The position numbers and the translations under genes are program-made. 64,000 nt of DNA from Monodelphis domestica (taxonomy: Eukaryota > Chordata > Mammalia > Didelphimorphia > Didelphidae), in the NCBI RefSeq assembly GCF_027887165.1, contig NC_077234.1:193551530-193615529 (forward strand), in the 5' to 3' direction. Positions 48,407-59,683 of the stretch are shown piece after piece. Position 1 is the first letter of the stretch. Each line of letters opens with the position of its first letter. The notes under the pieces are model-generated. The model ran no database searches and was not told the DNA's origin. It saw nothing but the letters and a program-made list of their open reading frames with translations.

Positions 48407-49175
48407 TCAGATGACACAAAGGTGGGAGAGATAACTACACGTATGATAGAATTTGGCTTAAAAAAGATCCCATCCACCTAGAACATTTGGTCCCATCTAA
48501 TGACATGATGTTTAAGAGGGACAAATGTAGAGTAACATTAGAATTCATCAAATTAACCTCACTAGTTGAAGAAGGGAATGCTGTGATGAGAAAAGAGATC
48601 TTCTGAAAATATTCTGGAACTAGCATCAATGCATTGCACGCTTATAGGGATCAGAAGTGTGATAAGACAGCCAAGAAATCGAATGCATTTCAAGCTGCTT
48701 TGAGAGGCGGATAGTGGAGTATTAGGGGAGAAAAAATCTGGCTATCCTCAGCCCTGGTCCTATCACCTATGGAGTATTGTGTTCAGTATGAGGCATTATG
48801 TATTAGGGAGGGCATTAATGACCTGGAGAGTGCCAGCGGCGGAGGTGGGGGCGATCAGAATGGTGAAGAGCCTCCGGATCCTGTCGCATGAAGACTGAAA
48901 GAACTGGAATTTCATTATTCTGCAGGAGATTTAGCAGTAGACATGAGATCAAGGACTGTCATACGGAAGGAAGAAAGGAAGATTAGACATTGTTCTTGCC
49001 ACCACAGAGTAGAACCAGGAACAATAAAATGAAAATTATAAATAGGCAAATTGAGGTTTAATGTCAGAAAAAAAATTCCTAAAAATGAGAGCTACTTAAA
49101 AGTGGCTCTTAGAAGGCTTGGACACCCTGCAGGAGCAGTGGAGGTCTTCAAGCAAATGCTCCACCTTTTCAATGA
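48395..49175 (+). mobile_element. L3/CR1-type LINE 3' end
   Basis: Follows the CR1/L3 terminal reading: AGCCAAGAAATCGAATGCAT, TATGGAGTATTGTGTTCAGT, GACCTGGAGAGTGCC, CATGAAGACTGAAAGAACTG, GGCTTGGACACCCTGCAGG and GCAGTGGAGGTCTTCAAGCA. Ancient and heavily mutated. Confidence 0.78.
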
Positions 49176-49708
49176 GCTGGTTTTGTGTTATAGACAACAT
49201 TCTTTTCCATAATGATGCTTGAACCGCTGCAGTAAAACAATGGGGTCATGGAAAGAGCCCCAGATTTAGGATCAGAGGTCCCTCCATCACTGCCGGAGAA
49301 ATAAGAATGGATTGCCCAATAGATCCAGTGACACGTCACACACAAAATATGTAACCAACTGAAAAGTCAGCTGTGATCATGGTGGTGATTAGCAATGCTC
49401 TTCTGACACCCCCGAAAGAGATGCAGGAGAAGAGCCCCCTGACTCCCGCCTTGAGGACAGATCATCAACAACAGGGGAGCGATGACCGTGCAGGATGCTG
49501 CTGCTCGTATTGGGGGAAATGAGAGACCACATCAGGGCTTCATGACAGTTCTGTGACATCCAGAACTAACAAATGGCTTTGACCCCTACTGCAGATATAT
49601 CGAAAACCCAGCATGGCCCGTGTTGAATTAATGCCCCCACATCCTGAAGTGAGGCTGAACAAGATGAAAATGTCACAAGAATACAATAGAACAATTAAAA
49701 ATATTATT
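49176..49708. other. No gene seen
   Basis: Unique-looking; a short MIR-like piece near 49245-49290. Confidence 0.4.
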
Positions 49709-49955
49709 GAACTTGGTTCAGTCCTGTCCGAATCTTCAAGACCCTATTTGGGGTTTTCTTGGCAAAGCCAAGTGGTGGTTTGCCATTTTCTTCTCCAGCT
49801 CACTTTAGGGAGGAGGAAACTGAGGCAAACAGGGTTAAGTGACTTGCCCAGGGTCATACAGCTAGGAAGTGTCTGAGCCCAGATTTGTACTCAGGAAGAG
49901 GAGTCTTCCTGGCTCTAGGCTTGACACTCTATCTACTGTACCATCTACCTAGTTA
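49709..49955 (-). mobile_element. MAR1 CORE-SINE
   Basis: Full reverse MAR1. Its segment from GTTTGCC to CAGCTA is 87 bases, the same segment that is amplified at 51581. Confidence 0.92.
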
Positions 49956-50349
49956 CTGATGAATTTCTCCAATACATTAAAGGATCTGTGATTGCATCAA
50001 TGTAGCTAAATTCTCCACCAATACTGCTCACAATCCCTTTATGCCTAGGCAAATGGTTTTCATGAGTGACACTGGTTAAAAAACCCTTACATTTTCTTCT
50101 TCACTACTGTTTTAATTTTTTCCACTTAAAGAAAAAAAAAATTTTAATTAAAAAATCATCCACCTAGTTTAATGGCTAGTTTAAGGTGATAAAACTTTCT
50201 ATTACCAGGCCCACTCTGGCCTTCTTTCCTTTGAATTTTTGCTCTTTGCTGGCATAGCCTTCAAGAACCCAGAGTCACCTTGCCTTCATGCCATGAGGAG
50301 GCATAAAATTTAGGAAACAAAATGTTTCCCCATAAATTAAAAGGAAGCG
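49956..50349. other. No gene seen
   Basis: AT-rich unique-looking sequence. Confidence 0.4.
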
Positions 50350-50540
50350 TGGGTGGGGCAGGTAAGTCACATAGTCTGGAGCCTAGAGGGCCTGGGTTCA
50401 AATTTGAACTCAGATTCTTCCTGGGTGTGTGATCCTGGGCAAGTCACTTGACCCCAATTGCCTAGCCCTTAGTGCTCTTTTATCTTAGAACTGATATTTA
50501 GTATTGATTCCAAGACAGGAGGTAAGATTAAAAAAAAAGA
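50350..50540 (+). mobile_element. SINE1-type SINE
   Basis: GGGGCAGGTAAGTCACATAG through CTTAGAACTGATATTTAG to GGTAAGATTAAAAAAAA. Confidence 0.88.
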
Positions 50541-51496
50541 AGAATTTGGCAAAATAATATGTTCTTCATTATGAGATGTGGGGAAAGAGAGGCAGGAAAT
50601 GAGAGGGTGAAGGCAAGACCAACTGTGCCTCCAGAAATCAAACACACAGTTTCTTTGGTTCAAACAACTTTTAACCAACACTTTTGAAAATGCTAATGTA
50701 AAACATGCAAGTCTTCTCTTCATCTAAAACATGTGATATCAAAAATGAAAAAAACAACCCTGAATCATTTCTCTTTTTGAAAAAAGGATTTCTTTCTCCC
50801 TTTGGGAAAAGCCAGAGATCAGATTTCTAAGATATTTGTTTTCATAAATAGGATATAGTTTCCACGATGATCCCAATCCCTATTTTTACTGGAGAAAGAA
50901 GAAAGTTTCCTGAGCGCGAGAACATGTTTAAGCCACAGGTGACTAGGGAGTCTAGAGAGCAAACCTTTATCTCTCAGGGGAAAGAAAGCCCTTGAAGGTG
51001 CTACTCTGGAATTCAAAGTAGTCACTGCTGTTGGCTGTTGAGAAGGGATCTTCTGGCCCCCTCACCATTCAGGAGCCTTAAAGGGAAAGGCACATGAGCC
51101 TGGCTTGGGTTTGGTTGTGTGTTGAGCCTCGGTGGCCCTTCTTCGCTCAGACTGCAAGTATAGAAGCCACTCTTCGTCCCATCCATGGTTGATTGGCTTG
51201 GAAGCTCTACCTTGCTCCAATTCCATCCAGACCTGTTCATGTCTCCATAGCCTAAGCCCAAATTATTCACAAGTCTCAAGGATCATCGCCAGCCTTGTCC
51301 CATTTGCATGTGCCAATATTCTTGTCCCGATGGGCATGTTTTAGCAGAGAGAGGGCCAGACTTGGAGTCTAGAGATGATGATGGGCATTTGTTTTTATGT
51401 TAAAAATATGTAACCTTTTAAAAAAATCACTTAACACAAATGATTTCATTGGAATCTAAACAGGTCCTCTAAATATGATTACTCCTGCCTCCTTAT
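50541..51496. other. No gene seen
   Basis: Unique-looking sequence. Small frames near 51022-51344 lack domains. Confidence 0.4.
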
Positions 51497-52350
51497 TTTA
51501 TTGTTATTGGTAAGTCCCTTCAGTTGTGTCCAACTTTTTGTGATCTCAATTTGGGTTTTCTTGGCAAAGATACTGGAGCAGTTTGCCATTTCCTTCTTCA
51601 GCTTATCTTACATATGAGTAAACTGAGGCAGACAGGGTTAAGTGACTTGCCCAGGGTTACACAGCTAGTTTGTCATTTCTTTCTCCAGCTCATCTTACAT
51701 ATGAGTAAACTGAGGCAGACAGGGTTAAGTGACTTGCCCAGGGTTACACAGCTAGTTTGCCATTTCCTTCTCCAGCTCATTTTACATATGAGTAAACAGA
51801 GGCAGACAAGGTTAAGTGACTTGCCCAGGGTTACACAGCTAGTTTGCCATTTCCTTCTCCAGCTCATTTTACATATGAGTAAACAGAGGCAGACAAGGTT
51901 AAGTGACTTGCCCAGGGTTACACAGCTAGTTTGCCATTTTCTTCTCCAGCTCATTTTACATATGAGTAAACAGAGGCAGACAAGGTTAAGTGACTTGCCC
52001 AGGGTTACACAGCTAGTTTGCCATTTCCTTCTCCAGCTCATTTTACATATGAGTAAACTGAGGCAGACAGGATTAAGTGACTTGCTCAGGGTTACACAGC
52101 TAGTTTGCCATTTTCTTCTCCAGCTCATTTTACATATGAGTAAACAGAGGCAGACAAGGTTAAGTGACTTGCCCAGGGTTACACAGCTAGTTTGCCATTT
52201 CCTTCTCCAGCTCATTTTACATATGAGTAAACAGAGGCAGACAAGGTTAAGTGACTTGCTCAGGGTTACACAGCTAGTTTGCCATATTTGAACTCAGGGA
52301 CATGAGTTTTTCTGATTCCCAGTAAAGTACTCTATCCACTGTAACACTTT
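51497..52350 (-). mobile_element. MAR1 CORE-SINE expanded by an internal tandem array
   Basis: MAR1 tail at 51515-51580 (CAGTTGTGTCCAACTTTTTG) and head at 52286-52350 (ATTTGAACTCAGGG, TCTATCCACTGTAACAC). Between them the CORE segment is present eight times. Confidence 0.93.
51581..52276 (+). repeat. 8 x 87-bp tandem array inside MAR1
   Basis: Units start with GTTTGCC or GTTTGTC at 51581, 51668, 51755, 51842, 51929, 52016, 52103 and 52190, every step exactly 87 bp; a ninth start at 52277 is cut after 9 bases. Two unit types differ at linked sites (AAACTGAGG..CAGGGTT or CAGGATT versus AAACAGAGG..CAAGGTT), in the order A A B B B A B B. Because 87 is 3 x 29, frames stay open on both strands (255 and 180 codons); these are not genes. 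Confidence 0.97.
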
Positions 52351-52354
52351 TCCC

Positions 52355-52645
52355 CACCCTCTTATTTTACAGATGAGAAAATTGAGGTCAGGCTCCTATA
52401 GTTACCAAGGGTCTCATTTAAACTTGGACTTTAGTTCTTCCTAGCTTTCAGTCTAGCCCTCTCCACTACACCATACTCTTCTATCTAAAGTTTCTGCTAT
52501 TTTCAGCTGTGTGACATTGGACAAATCGTTTGACCTCGTTGAATTTAGTTTTCATGTGTGCCTTCAGTTTCCTTCTATGTCAAGTGAGGATGGTGTGTTG
52601 GGCGATATCTAAGGTGTCTTTAAGGTTTAAATCCCATGACTAGTG
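52355..52645. mobile_element. Two MIR copies, head to head
   Basis: Reverse MIR at 52355-52475 (TTTTACAGATGAGAAAATTG) and forward MIR at 52485-52645 (GTGTGACATTGGACAAATC). Confidence 0.65.
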
Positions 52646-52699
52646 AGGGTGTGAGGAAGGTGGGATTGTGAGACCCAGGAAATATGTAGTCAGGCTCTA

Positions 52700-53290
52700 A
52701 GACCAGTGACTTTTCATGCTACCACTGAAAACAATGAATGGAGAGCAAAAACATGCCCCCCCAAAACATGTCCACCGGTGCTAGGGCCAGGGTTTCTCTG
52801 ACTCTTCTTTCCTCTTTTCCACAACTTGGAGAGCCTTTATCTAAAAAAGGACAAGGCTGCAACTGAATGTGATTGGCTTATCCAATTGGCACTGCCTTCC
52901 TGGATACAGATTCCATCTATGTCCTCTTCCCCTAATATTTTTCTCCTTCATGCCCAAATTTCACCCCCAGCCAACCTGGGGCACAGCCAGGACCAGCTTC
53001 CCCTGGGTCTTGATTGGCTCTGGTTTCCCTGACGAAGTTTTCTGCTCATATAAAGGCATTAAAAACCCCAGATCACAGGGAAGCGAGGCCCCTCAGCACC
53101 GCTGGGTTCCTGCAGACCCCGAGAGAGAGGATTCTAAGCTGGGGAAGAAGGTGGCAGGAAATGCATCTCTGGAAACCATCCTGTTTGGTACAAGTTGGCT
53201 GTGATGGGTAAAGTAAACCTCCTTGGGTTAAGTGTTCAACAACTTGCAAATACCTCGTTTCATTTGTGAACTTGACTTAAGATCATCCTA
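52700..53290 (+). promoter_or_regulatory. Promoter-like or old-LTR-like segment
   Basis: Inverted CCAAT boxes at 52872-52876, 52885-52889 and 53013-53017 precede TATAAAG at 53049-53055, followed by a GC-richer stretch. No AATAAA or TG/CA ends were found, so LTR origin is unproven. No downstream coding exon. Confidence 0.3.
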
Positions 53291-53479
53291 CAATCCCGTA
53301 CCAGACTGAAGAGTAAGAAATAAACCTGCCTGGCGCCCAGGCTCCTCAGGACTGGGAGAATATTGACTGACGCAGAAAGCGGGGAAGGAGAAGCATCGAT
53401 CTGCCTTCATGGTACCGACACCGCAGAGTGGCAAAGGAAGGACTCCAATTACAAGAGGCTTAATAAAAAGGAACGAGGG

Positions 53480-53740
53480 CCAGCCTGAACAAATTGAACC
53501 CAGACTAATGACTGTTCTCGAAGTGTCATTATGTAAACCTTGCCTGAGAGGTGAGATTCTCTTCTGCTGTTTGTAATATTTATAATCTGGGCAACTTCTC
53601 AGCCCTTTCATTTGTCTCAAGTGCCTGATTGAACATTCTCCTAATTGCTAAAGCAACAATGGTAATAAGGCTCTTTGTATTAGAGACAAAACAATAGGGG
53701 GAAATGCAATATGAGACAAATCAGAAGCAGAGCTGCCAGA
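53480..53740. promoter_or_regulatory. Candidate conserved noncoding enhancer
   Basis: Repeat-free block dense in developmental-factor-like motifs: CTCCTAATTGCTAAAG, CAACAATGGTAATAAGG, GACAAAACAATAGG and TGTCATTATGTAAAC. Human GPR45 shares a region with POU3F3 (known), so distal developmental enhancers would be plausible here (inference). Confidence 0.3.
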
Positions 53741-53872
53741 AAGAATCTTGATTAGTGAATTGCACTGGAACAAGGGCAGGTGGTTTGAGCATGTGCATAA
53801 AAAAAGAGAAAATCACATTTTACTGAGAAAAATTTATTTCCTGTATTTTTCCCCTGCAAAGCTTGTTGCAAT

Positions 53873-54345
53873 TCCTAGGATTATAGAGTTGGAAAGAATC
53901 TCAAAGACCATCAAGACAGAGAAATTCATGGATGCCTTAGTATTGTGTGAATAAATTCCAGAATATCCCTGAACTTGGATGGGGAAAAAATACATCTTAT
54001 CACTAAAAAAATACATCTTACCACTGAATTCTAACAAAAATTTAGCACTTTCCTCAATTACTTAAAACACGATCTGCAGAGTCTATGAGTTTCACCAGAC
54101 TCCAAAGAGTTGTGTGACAAAAGAAAAAGATTAAGAATTTAGTTATAATCCGATACTTCACTTTAAAGATGAGGAAACTGAGGCCAGATTAACTTGCTCC
54201 GATAAAGATTAGAGCTAAGATTTGAAGCCAAGTCCTCTGACTCTGCATAATACCTTGGAAAGAGTCTTGGCTAGATTCAAATCTGTATGGCCTTGGGAAA
54301 ATCACCTACTCTCTCTGAGTCTGTTTCTTTATCTGAAAAAGGAGG
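53873..54345. mobile_element. MIR fragments
   Basis: Reverse MIR end at 53873-53925 (TATAGAGTTGGAAAGAATCT), reverse MIR body at 54140-54250 (AAAGATGAGGAAACTGAGGC), forward MIR at 54250-54345. The two reverse pieces may be one MIR split by about 215 bp of other DNA. Confidence 0.55.
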
Positions 54346-55390
54346 CATTGCTGTTGAGTCTTTCCAGTAGTGTCTCACTCTTCTTGACTCTGTTGAGGTT
54401 TTCTTGGCAAAAATAGTGGAGTAGTTTGCTATTTCCTTCTCCAGATCACTTTACAGATGAAGAATTGAGACAAAGAGAGTTAAGCGACTTGCTCAGGGTC
54501 TACACAACCAGCATCTGAGATTGGATTTGAATTCATAAAGATTAGTCAGTCTTCCCATTTCCAAGCCCAGAGTTCTATCTGATGTGGACTGACAATGGAC
54601 AATGATAGATAGTAAGAGGAACAGGATTCTCATACTCTGAAATCTTAAATTTCTCACTAATGAACACTGGTTAAACATCAACTGCAAAATCTGTAGTCTC
54701 AGCATGTACTCGATCTGTAACATTCTATACTGAGCATCAGCTTTGTGCCTAATTTGTTTTATTAATTACTCATATTGCTCTTCGAACTGAAAGACAACTA
54801 ATTACCTGTAGTGGTCCTCCAGTGTATCATATCCCTCCTTCCCCATGTTCTCCTTCTAGAAAGGCAGCAAGATCTCTCCCATGTTGACATATGATGACAA
54901 GGTAGACAATGGGGGAACATGGAACCTGTGCATTGGGGACTCTAGCATTCCAGAAGTATCCCCCAATCTTGCCCAATGGCAACAAACCCCAAAACATACT
55001 TCTACCTGAATTTGGAATGGGCTCCCAGATCCCAATAAATATGTCAACTCTGATCCATAGGGTGGTAGCTGCCACTATACAATGGAAGCTGCCATTCTTC
55101 AGTAGAAGCTGCCTCTCTACAGCAGAGCTGCTACTCTATAATATCAGCTGTAAAAAAGCTACCCTACTAGCACATGGGCTTGTCCATTAGCCCTAAGGCC
55201 ACCTGATTAGCCTCAGGACTATTCTACCAACTATTAGGCTATTAACCAGCATAAAATACTTCTTAAAATAAAGTTCTTTTTTTACTTCTGGATTAATGGA
55301 GTTTGAGTCTCCCATTCTTGGGACAAGACCCTGCTACAAACTTGGATGTGTTTCTCCCACAACATATCCACTGTGCCAACTACATGCTCC
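54345..55390 (-). mobile_element. MAR1 CORE-SINE split by a solo LTR
   Basis: Reverse MAR1 runs to AGAGTTCTATC (54579) and resumes at 55365 with TATCCACTGTGCCAACTA, the exact continuation of the MAR1 head. Confidence 0.9.
54576..55368 (+). mobile_element. Solo LTR (785 bp) with 4-bp target duplication TATC
   Basis: The LTR spans 54580-55364, starting TGATGTGG and ending CCCACAACA (7 of 8 terminal bases inverted). TATC flanks at 54576-54579 and 55365-55368. ATAAAATAC at 55251-55259 is TATA-like and AATAAA lies at 55267-55272. Short GAAGCTGCC-type direct repeats lie upstream. A 4-bp duplication suits class I endogenous retroviruses. No internal viral genes. Confidence 0.82.
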
Positions 55391-55394
55391 AAAG

Positions 55395-55775
55395 GAGGTT
55401 ATTGGATTAAAATGGCTTTTGAGGTGGCTTTTAATTCTAGATCTACAATCAATTCAAGACATAGCCCTCTTTCTGTCATACCAAGTTGCTTACCATTACT
55501 CAAAACCCAATTCAAGTATCAAATCTGAAGCTGTGGCTCACAATTCTTCCTAAGCCAGAATCAATCTCTTTCTCTTCTGAATTCTTATAAACTCTTTATG
55601 CTGCTAGATGGCTTGGTGGATTAAGTGTTGGACTTGGAGTCAGGAAGATCTGATTTCAAATCCAGTATCCAACACAATGGATGTGCGATTCTAGGCAAGT
55701 CTATTAACCTCTTGGCCCCAGTTTTCTCATCTCATCCGTAAAATGGGAATATATATTATACCTTCTGAGGATGAG
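55395..55775 (+). mobile_element. L2-like scrap and MIR/THER1
   Basis: 55490-55600 has weak L2 resemblance. 55602-55775 is a forward MIR/THER1 (GCTGCTAGATGGCTTGGTGG, CCCCAGTTTTCTCATCTC). Confidence 0.55.
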
Positions 55776-55784
55776 AGGTATGGA

Positions 55785-56314
55785 TTCCAAACTTGAGAAT
55801 CCTATGATCAGAATTGACACTTTCAGAGGCCTTCGATAAAAGTTGACACCTTCAGTATCATAAAAGCAAGCCCCAAACTCCCTCAGAGCAGATTGTCTTT
55901 GAGAAGATAGTCTGAAGAGAGTGTCTTCTGGAGATAGTTTTCAAAGGAGCTTTGCTGGAGACTTTGGTTTGGATTGGGAACTTGGAGCTTGGCTTCAACT
56001 TGGACTCTGACTCTTGGACTACTTCATGGGGTGGGTGAAAGGATGACTCCTTTCCTAGTTTCTGGAGAAACTAGCTTCCATCTTGGAGGAGGTCATGTGG
56101 TTACTTATTACCAGCCTTCCTGGATGAAAGCTAATTAATCTCTGCCTGGATTACGATAGATAACCTCTCTAACATTTTCACACTTCTCTACTTTGTTGTT
56201 TCCTCTCCATTTTGTAAATATATGTAAATAAATTTCTGACTCAGGATTTAATAAATATTGGTGACCACATAATTTCACAAAATTATTGTCCAACCATTAA
56301 ATTTAACCCTTACA
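55785..56314 (+). mobile_element. Probable LTR
   Basis: CATAAAAGCAAGCCCC (TATA-like, near 55859), a CTTGGA-rich middle, AATAAATTTCTGACTCAGG and ATTTAATAAATATTGGTGAC near the end, and a CCCTTACA terminus at 56314. The left end and target duplication were not resolved. Confidence 0.55.
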
Positions 56315-56329
56315 ATGGCCAAATCCCTT

Positions 56330-56430
56330 CGACACTGTGGACACCAATTTCCTCATCTTCATCTTTAAAATGAGGGACTTGAACTAGATAATCTTAGTTC
56401 CCTTCTAACTCCCAGTCTGTGATCCTACAA
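56330..56430 (+). mobile_element. MIR 3' part
   Basis: AATTTCCTCATCTTCATC, AAAATGAGGGACTTGAACTA and CCAGTCTGTGATCC. Confidence 0.65.
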
Positions 56431-56695
56431 TTTAATAATGTGTGATTCTGCTATCTAATAGGCCCATTACAAAAAAAAATGGCAGGGGAGGAGTAGAAGG
56501 CACTTCTCAAGACTTGCTCCTAGGACATCAAAACTTAGATGGCTACTCCACACTTGCTAAAGACTCGGAATGTTCTATGAATCCTGACAAGCTTCTTTTT
56601 CTTACCCTCACTCTTGTGATCTTTCAATCCAAAATTTTCAGTGGGTTTGGAGTCCAGAATTTCAAGCCTGAGATTTGGGTTCAAAGGCAGGTCAT

Positions 56696-56883
56696 ATAGT
56701 GTAAACGCCAAAATTGTAAGTTTTGTAAAGTAAATTAAGTAAAATTTTTAGTGTTTTGACTTAAAATCTAAAATAAGTGGTCGCCATGGGAAATTCCCAA
56801 ATATGAAAATACCCAAGTCAACTGGGGATTTATGGAGATTTTAATTAATAAAGAGTGAAGGAATTAAGGGAAGGGGAGAGAGA

Positions 56884-56964
<81 letters not shown>

Positions 56965-57578
56965 TGATAAGAGTATGGGGCAGCTATTGATAAGAGTATG
57001 GGGCAGAATTAATTTACACTGCTCTGCCTCAGGCTGAGCCAAGCAGTAGCTAAAGGCCTAGGCCAAAGTGGCCTCCCTGAGCCTAAGGAAGAGCGAGTCA
57101 GTCTTATTACTCACCACAAGACCATCTCCAAGCAAGCTCCAATCCTCCACTGAATCTCCTGAACTCCAGTTACTCTGAACTGACTTTTTGCCTTTCCTTT
57201 TAAAAAAAATTTTCTCTTATGTCACCTCCCCTAAATTTTCATGTTTATCAATCACAGTAAATGCTTTTTTTCTAGGACTGCCCATTCTTAGTTTTCTCCA
57301 CTCTTTAGTTCACACCTTCTCTGGTTAGATTATATCTTCTGAGTACTTCACACCTTTGTTAAGTTCGCCTTTTGTAAGTTACTTGACCTTTTTGTGATTA
57401 ATTTAACCTTTATAGGTACTTAACACCCTTTTGTATTAGATCTAAAAATAGACTTAACTTAAGTTTTAGCTTCACTCTAAGGTATGAGTTAAGTACCTTC
57501 ATTGTTCAATCAGGAGTTTACAACTTTATCTTCCCCTAAAGTATGTCTAGGGTGGAGTAATTTCCAAGTTCACAATAG
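56696..57578 (-). mobile_element. Solo LTR (875 bp) with 4-bp target duplication ATAG
   Basis: On the minus strand the element begins TGTGAACTTGG (57574) and ends GGCGTTTACA (56700). ATAG flanks at 56696-56699 and 57575-57578. Minus-strand TTTATTAATTAAAATC near the 3' end is a candidate polyadenylation region. A (GA)n tract lies inside. No internal genes, so it is a solo LTR of class I type. Confidence 0.85.
56878..56961 (+). repeat. (GA)n microsatellite inside the LTR
   Basis: About 84 bp of GA with one GATA interruption. Confidence 0.96.
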
Positions 57579-57589
57579 CCAGGTGGAAA

Positions 57590-58110
57590 GGTGTTAGGTC
57601 TGAATCAGAGGGTTTGAGTCTCCACTCTGCCACTTACTACCTATCTGATCTTAGGCAGTTTACTTAATTACCTTCTCTGGGTTTCAGTCTCTACCTCTCT
57701 AGATATGAAGAGGTTGAATTAGAAAACAATCTCTATGGTTCCTTCCAACGCTAAATCTGTGGTCCCACTTTTTAAAAGCATCCCTCCTTGGATACGTTTC
57801 TTAATTTCTCTATTTTCCCATATGTAAAATGAGGGACTTGTATTACATGACCTTTAAGGTCTCCTTGGGGTAGCTACATGGTGTAGTAGATAGAACACTC
57901 AGCTTTGAATTAGCAACTCATCTTTATGAGTTCAAATCTGGCAACTAGCTATTTGAGCCTGAGAACGTCTCTTAACCCTTTTTGCCTCAGTTCCTCATCT
58001 GTAAAATGAGTTGGAGAAGGAAACAGAAAACCATTCCTTGCCAAGAAAACTCCAAAAGGGGACACAAAGAGTCAGATAGGACTGAAAAATGGCTGAACAA
58101 CAACAAAAAG
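57590..58110 (+). mobile_element. MIR pieces followed by a full MAR1
   Basis: Forward MIR at 57590-57770 and a MIR 3' part at 57785-57866, then MAR1 at 57868-58110 ending GGCTGAACAACAACAAAAAG. GTCTCCT and GTCCCCT flank the MAR1. Confidence 0.85.
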
Positions 58111-58925
58111 TCCCCTTTAGCTTTATAATAAAACCAAAGTACATGCCATGACTTGGATCTCTAGAATGCATAACTTGGAATCTTACCAGACTTGGATTCG
58201 AGACCTATCTCTAAGACTGTATGATCGTATGTATTATAAAGAGCAAGGAAAAGTAAATCTCTCTATGAATCTAACCTTTAAAATGATAGGAAGGATTAAG
58301 TCACCTCTGAAGTCAAGGATAGCTTTTTCTTAGATCTAAGATCTGTATTCATTTTATGTATCTATTGAGTTAGTAACTTGATGGTAGCAGTAAAGGGAAC
58401 TCTTTCCCAGGCCTTGTGGGGTGCCAGAATAGTTCTGTATAACGCCTTAGGGCTGAAAAAATGACCATGTAGGACAATGTAGGCAAGGTATTGCTTTTGG
58501 AAACTACAAAGTAAGAAGGCATGCCATTCTGAACTTCCTTTTGTCTCTATTGGAGACATTTGCTGGAACAAGTATTGCTGACAGTTTTCTCCATTAAAGT
58601 ATTGAGAGATATGTTTCCCTGAACACACATATTGCAAGAAATGAATCCAAGGACCCTAAGTCAGATATATTCTATAGTGTGGCCTCTAGCCTGTTTTCTA
58701 ATTTGCTTGACTCTAGCAAGATAGTGTTCTGTGAATACTCAGAATCTCATGGCCACTTGAGTATCTGGTGAGCAGTTCTCTCTCATATTCCTGCTGGCTG
58801 TTCGGTGGGTGCAGGTCCCAGCACAACCTGGGGATCTTTTTATCCTGGGGCATAAATAAGCATGTTCTGGCCTGGTATGGAGACATTAATGGCTATAATG
58901 TGTGGTTAGGAGAAGAGAGGATAAG
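58111..58925. other. No gene seen
   Basis: Unique-looking; a 91-codon minus frame has no domain. Confidence 0.4.
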
Positions 58926-59065
58926 ATTATAGAATTCACAGCTGAAAGAGATCATAGAAATCATATGCCATTCTCCCATTTTGTAGATGAGAAAACTGAC
59001 CCCCAGAATTCACACAGATAGTAAGTAGCACTTCTAAGATTCAAATCCAGCTCCATTTATTCAGT
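58926..59065 (-). mobile_element. MIR CORE-SINE
   Basis: TTTTGTAGATGAGAAAACTG and CACACAGATAGTAAGTAGC in reverse MIR order. Confidence 0.75.
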
Positions 59066-59512
59066 TTCCAGAGTTAATTCCATGCCATTTGGAGTTTTAT
59101 CCATGTAAAATAAATATAAATTCTATTCATCTCTACTAATCCTTTTCTCAACAATACAGGCTGAACCCCTACTGAATTTAAAGTTTGTAACTATCATCTG
59201 ATAATTAATCCTATAAGCGCAAGATTCATGGAGTAAATCAGTCACTCCATCCCACCCTATTAAAGTAAGGCATTTGATGCTACACTCTGATTCCTTATCC
59301 TGTTATGAATGTCTCAATCAATCATAGACTTTATACTGCTTGGAAAAGTCTTTGTTCAGCAGACAGAAAATGTTTGATTGGCTGAGGAAACTTGGTTCCA
59401 ACCAAATTCCAAGACATTTGGGGCTTTTAGGTGTCCAGAGGGGTGATAGCATTCCAGCAAAACTCCTGGATGAGGAGCTGAAACCTGTGCCACAGCCTAC
59501 TGGTGGGGGCTC
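59066..59512. other. No gene seen
   Basis: Unique-looking sequence up to a tetranucleotide array. Confidence 0.4.
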
Positions 59513-59514
59513 AT

Positions 59515-59580
<66 letters not shown>

Positions 59581-59613
59581 CATCCATCCATCCATCCATC
59601 CATCCATCCATCC

Positions 59614-59668
<55 letters not shown>

Positions 59669-59683
59669 CATCTATCTATCTAT
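59513..59683 (+). repeat. (CTAT)n(CCAT)n(CTAT)n compound microsatellite
   Basis: About 171 bp: CTAT units, about eight or nine CCAT units at 59579-59614, CTAT units again with a lone CCAT at 59667. Confidence 0.96.

Noticed and set aside
51581..52276. A CRISPR array
   Set aside because: Units are contiguous with no spacers, and the DNA is vertebrate.
51524..52291. 255-codon open frame on the plus strand (and 180 codons on the minus strand)
   Set aside because: It is the 87-bp SINE array. 87 is a multiple of three, so any frame open in one unit stays open in all; unit differences are those of the SINE, not of selected protein.
53748..55190. Small frames near the LTR
   Set aside because: Fall in LTR and MIR/MAR1 sequence; no retroviral gene is present to annotate.
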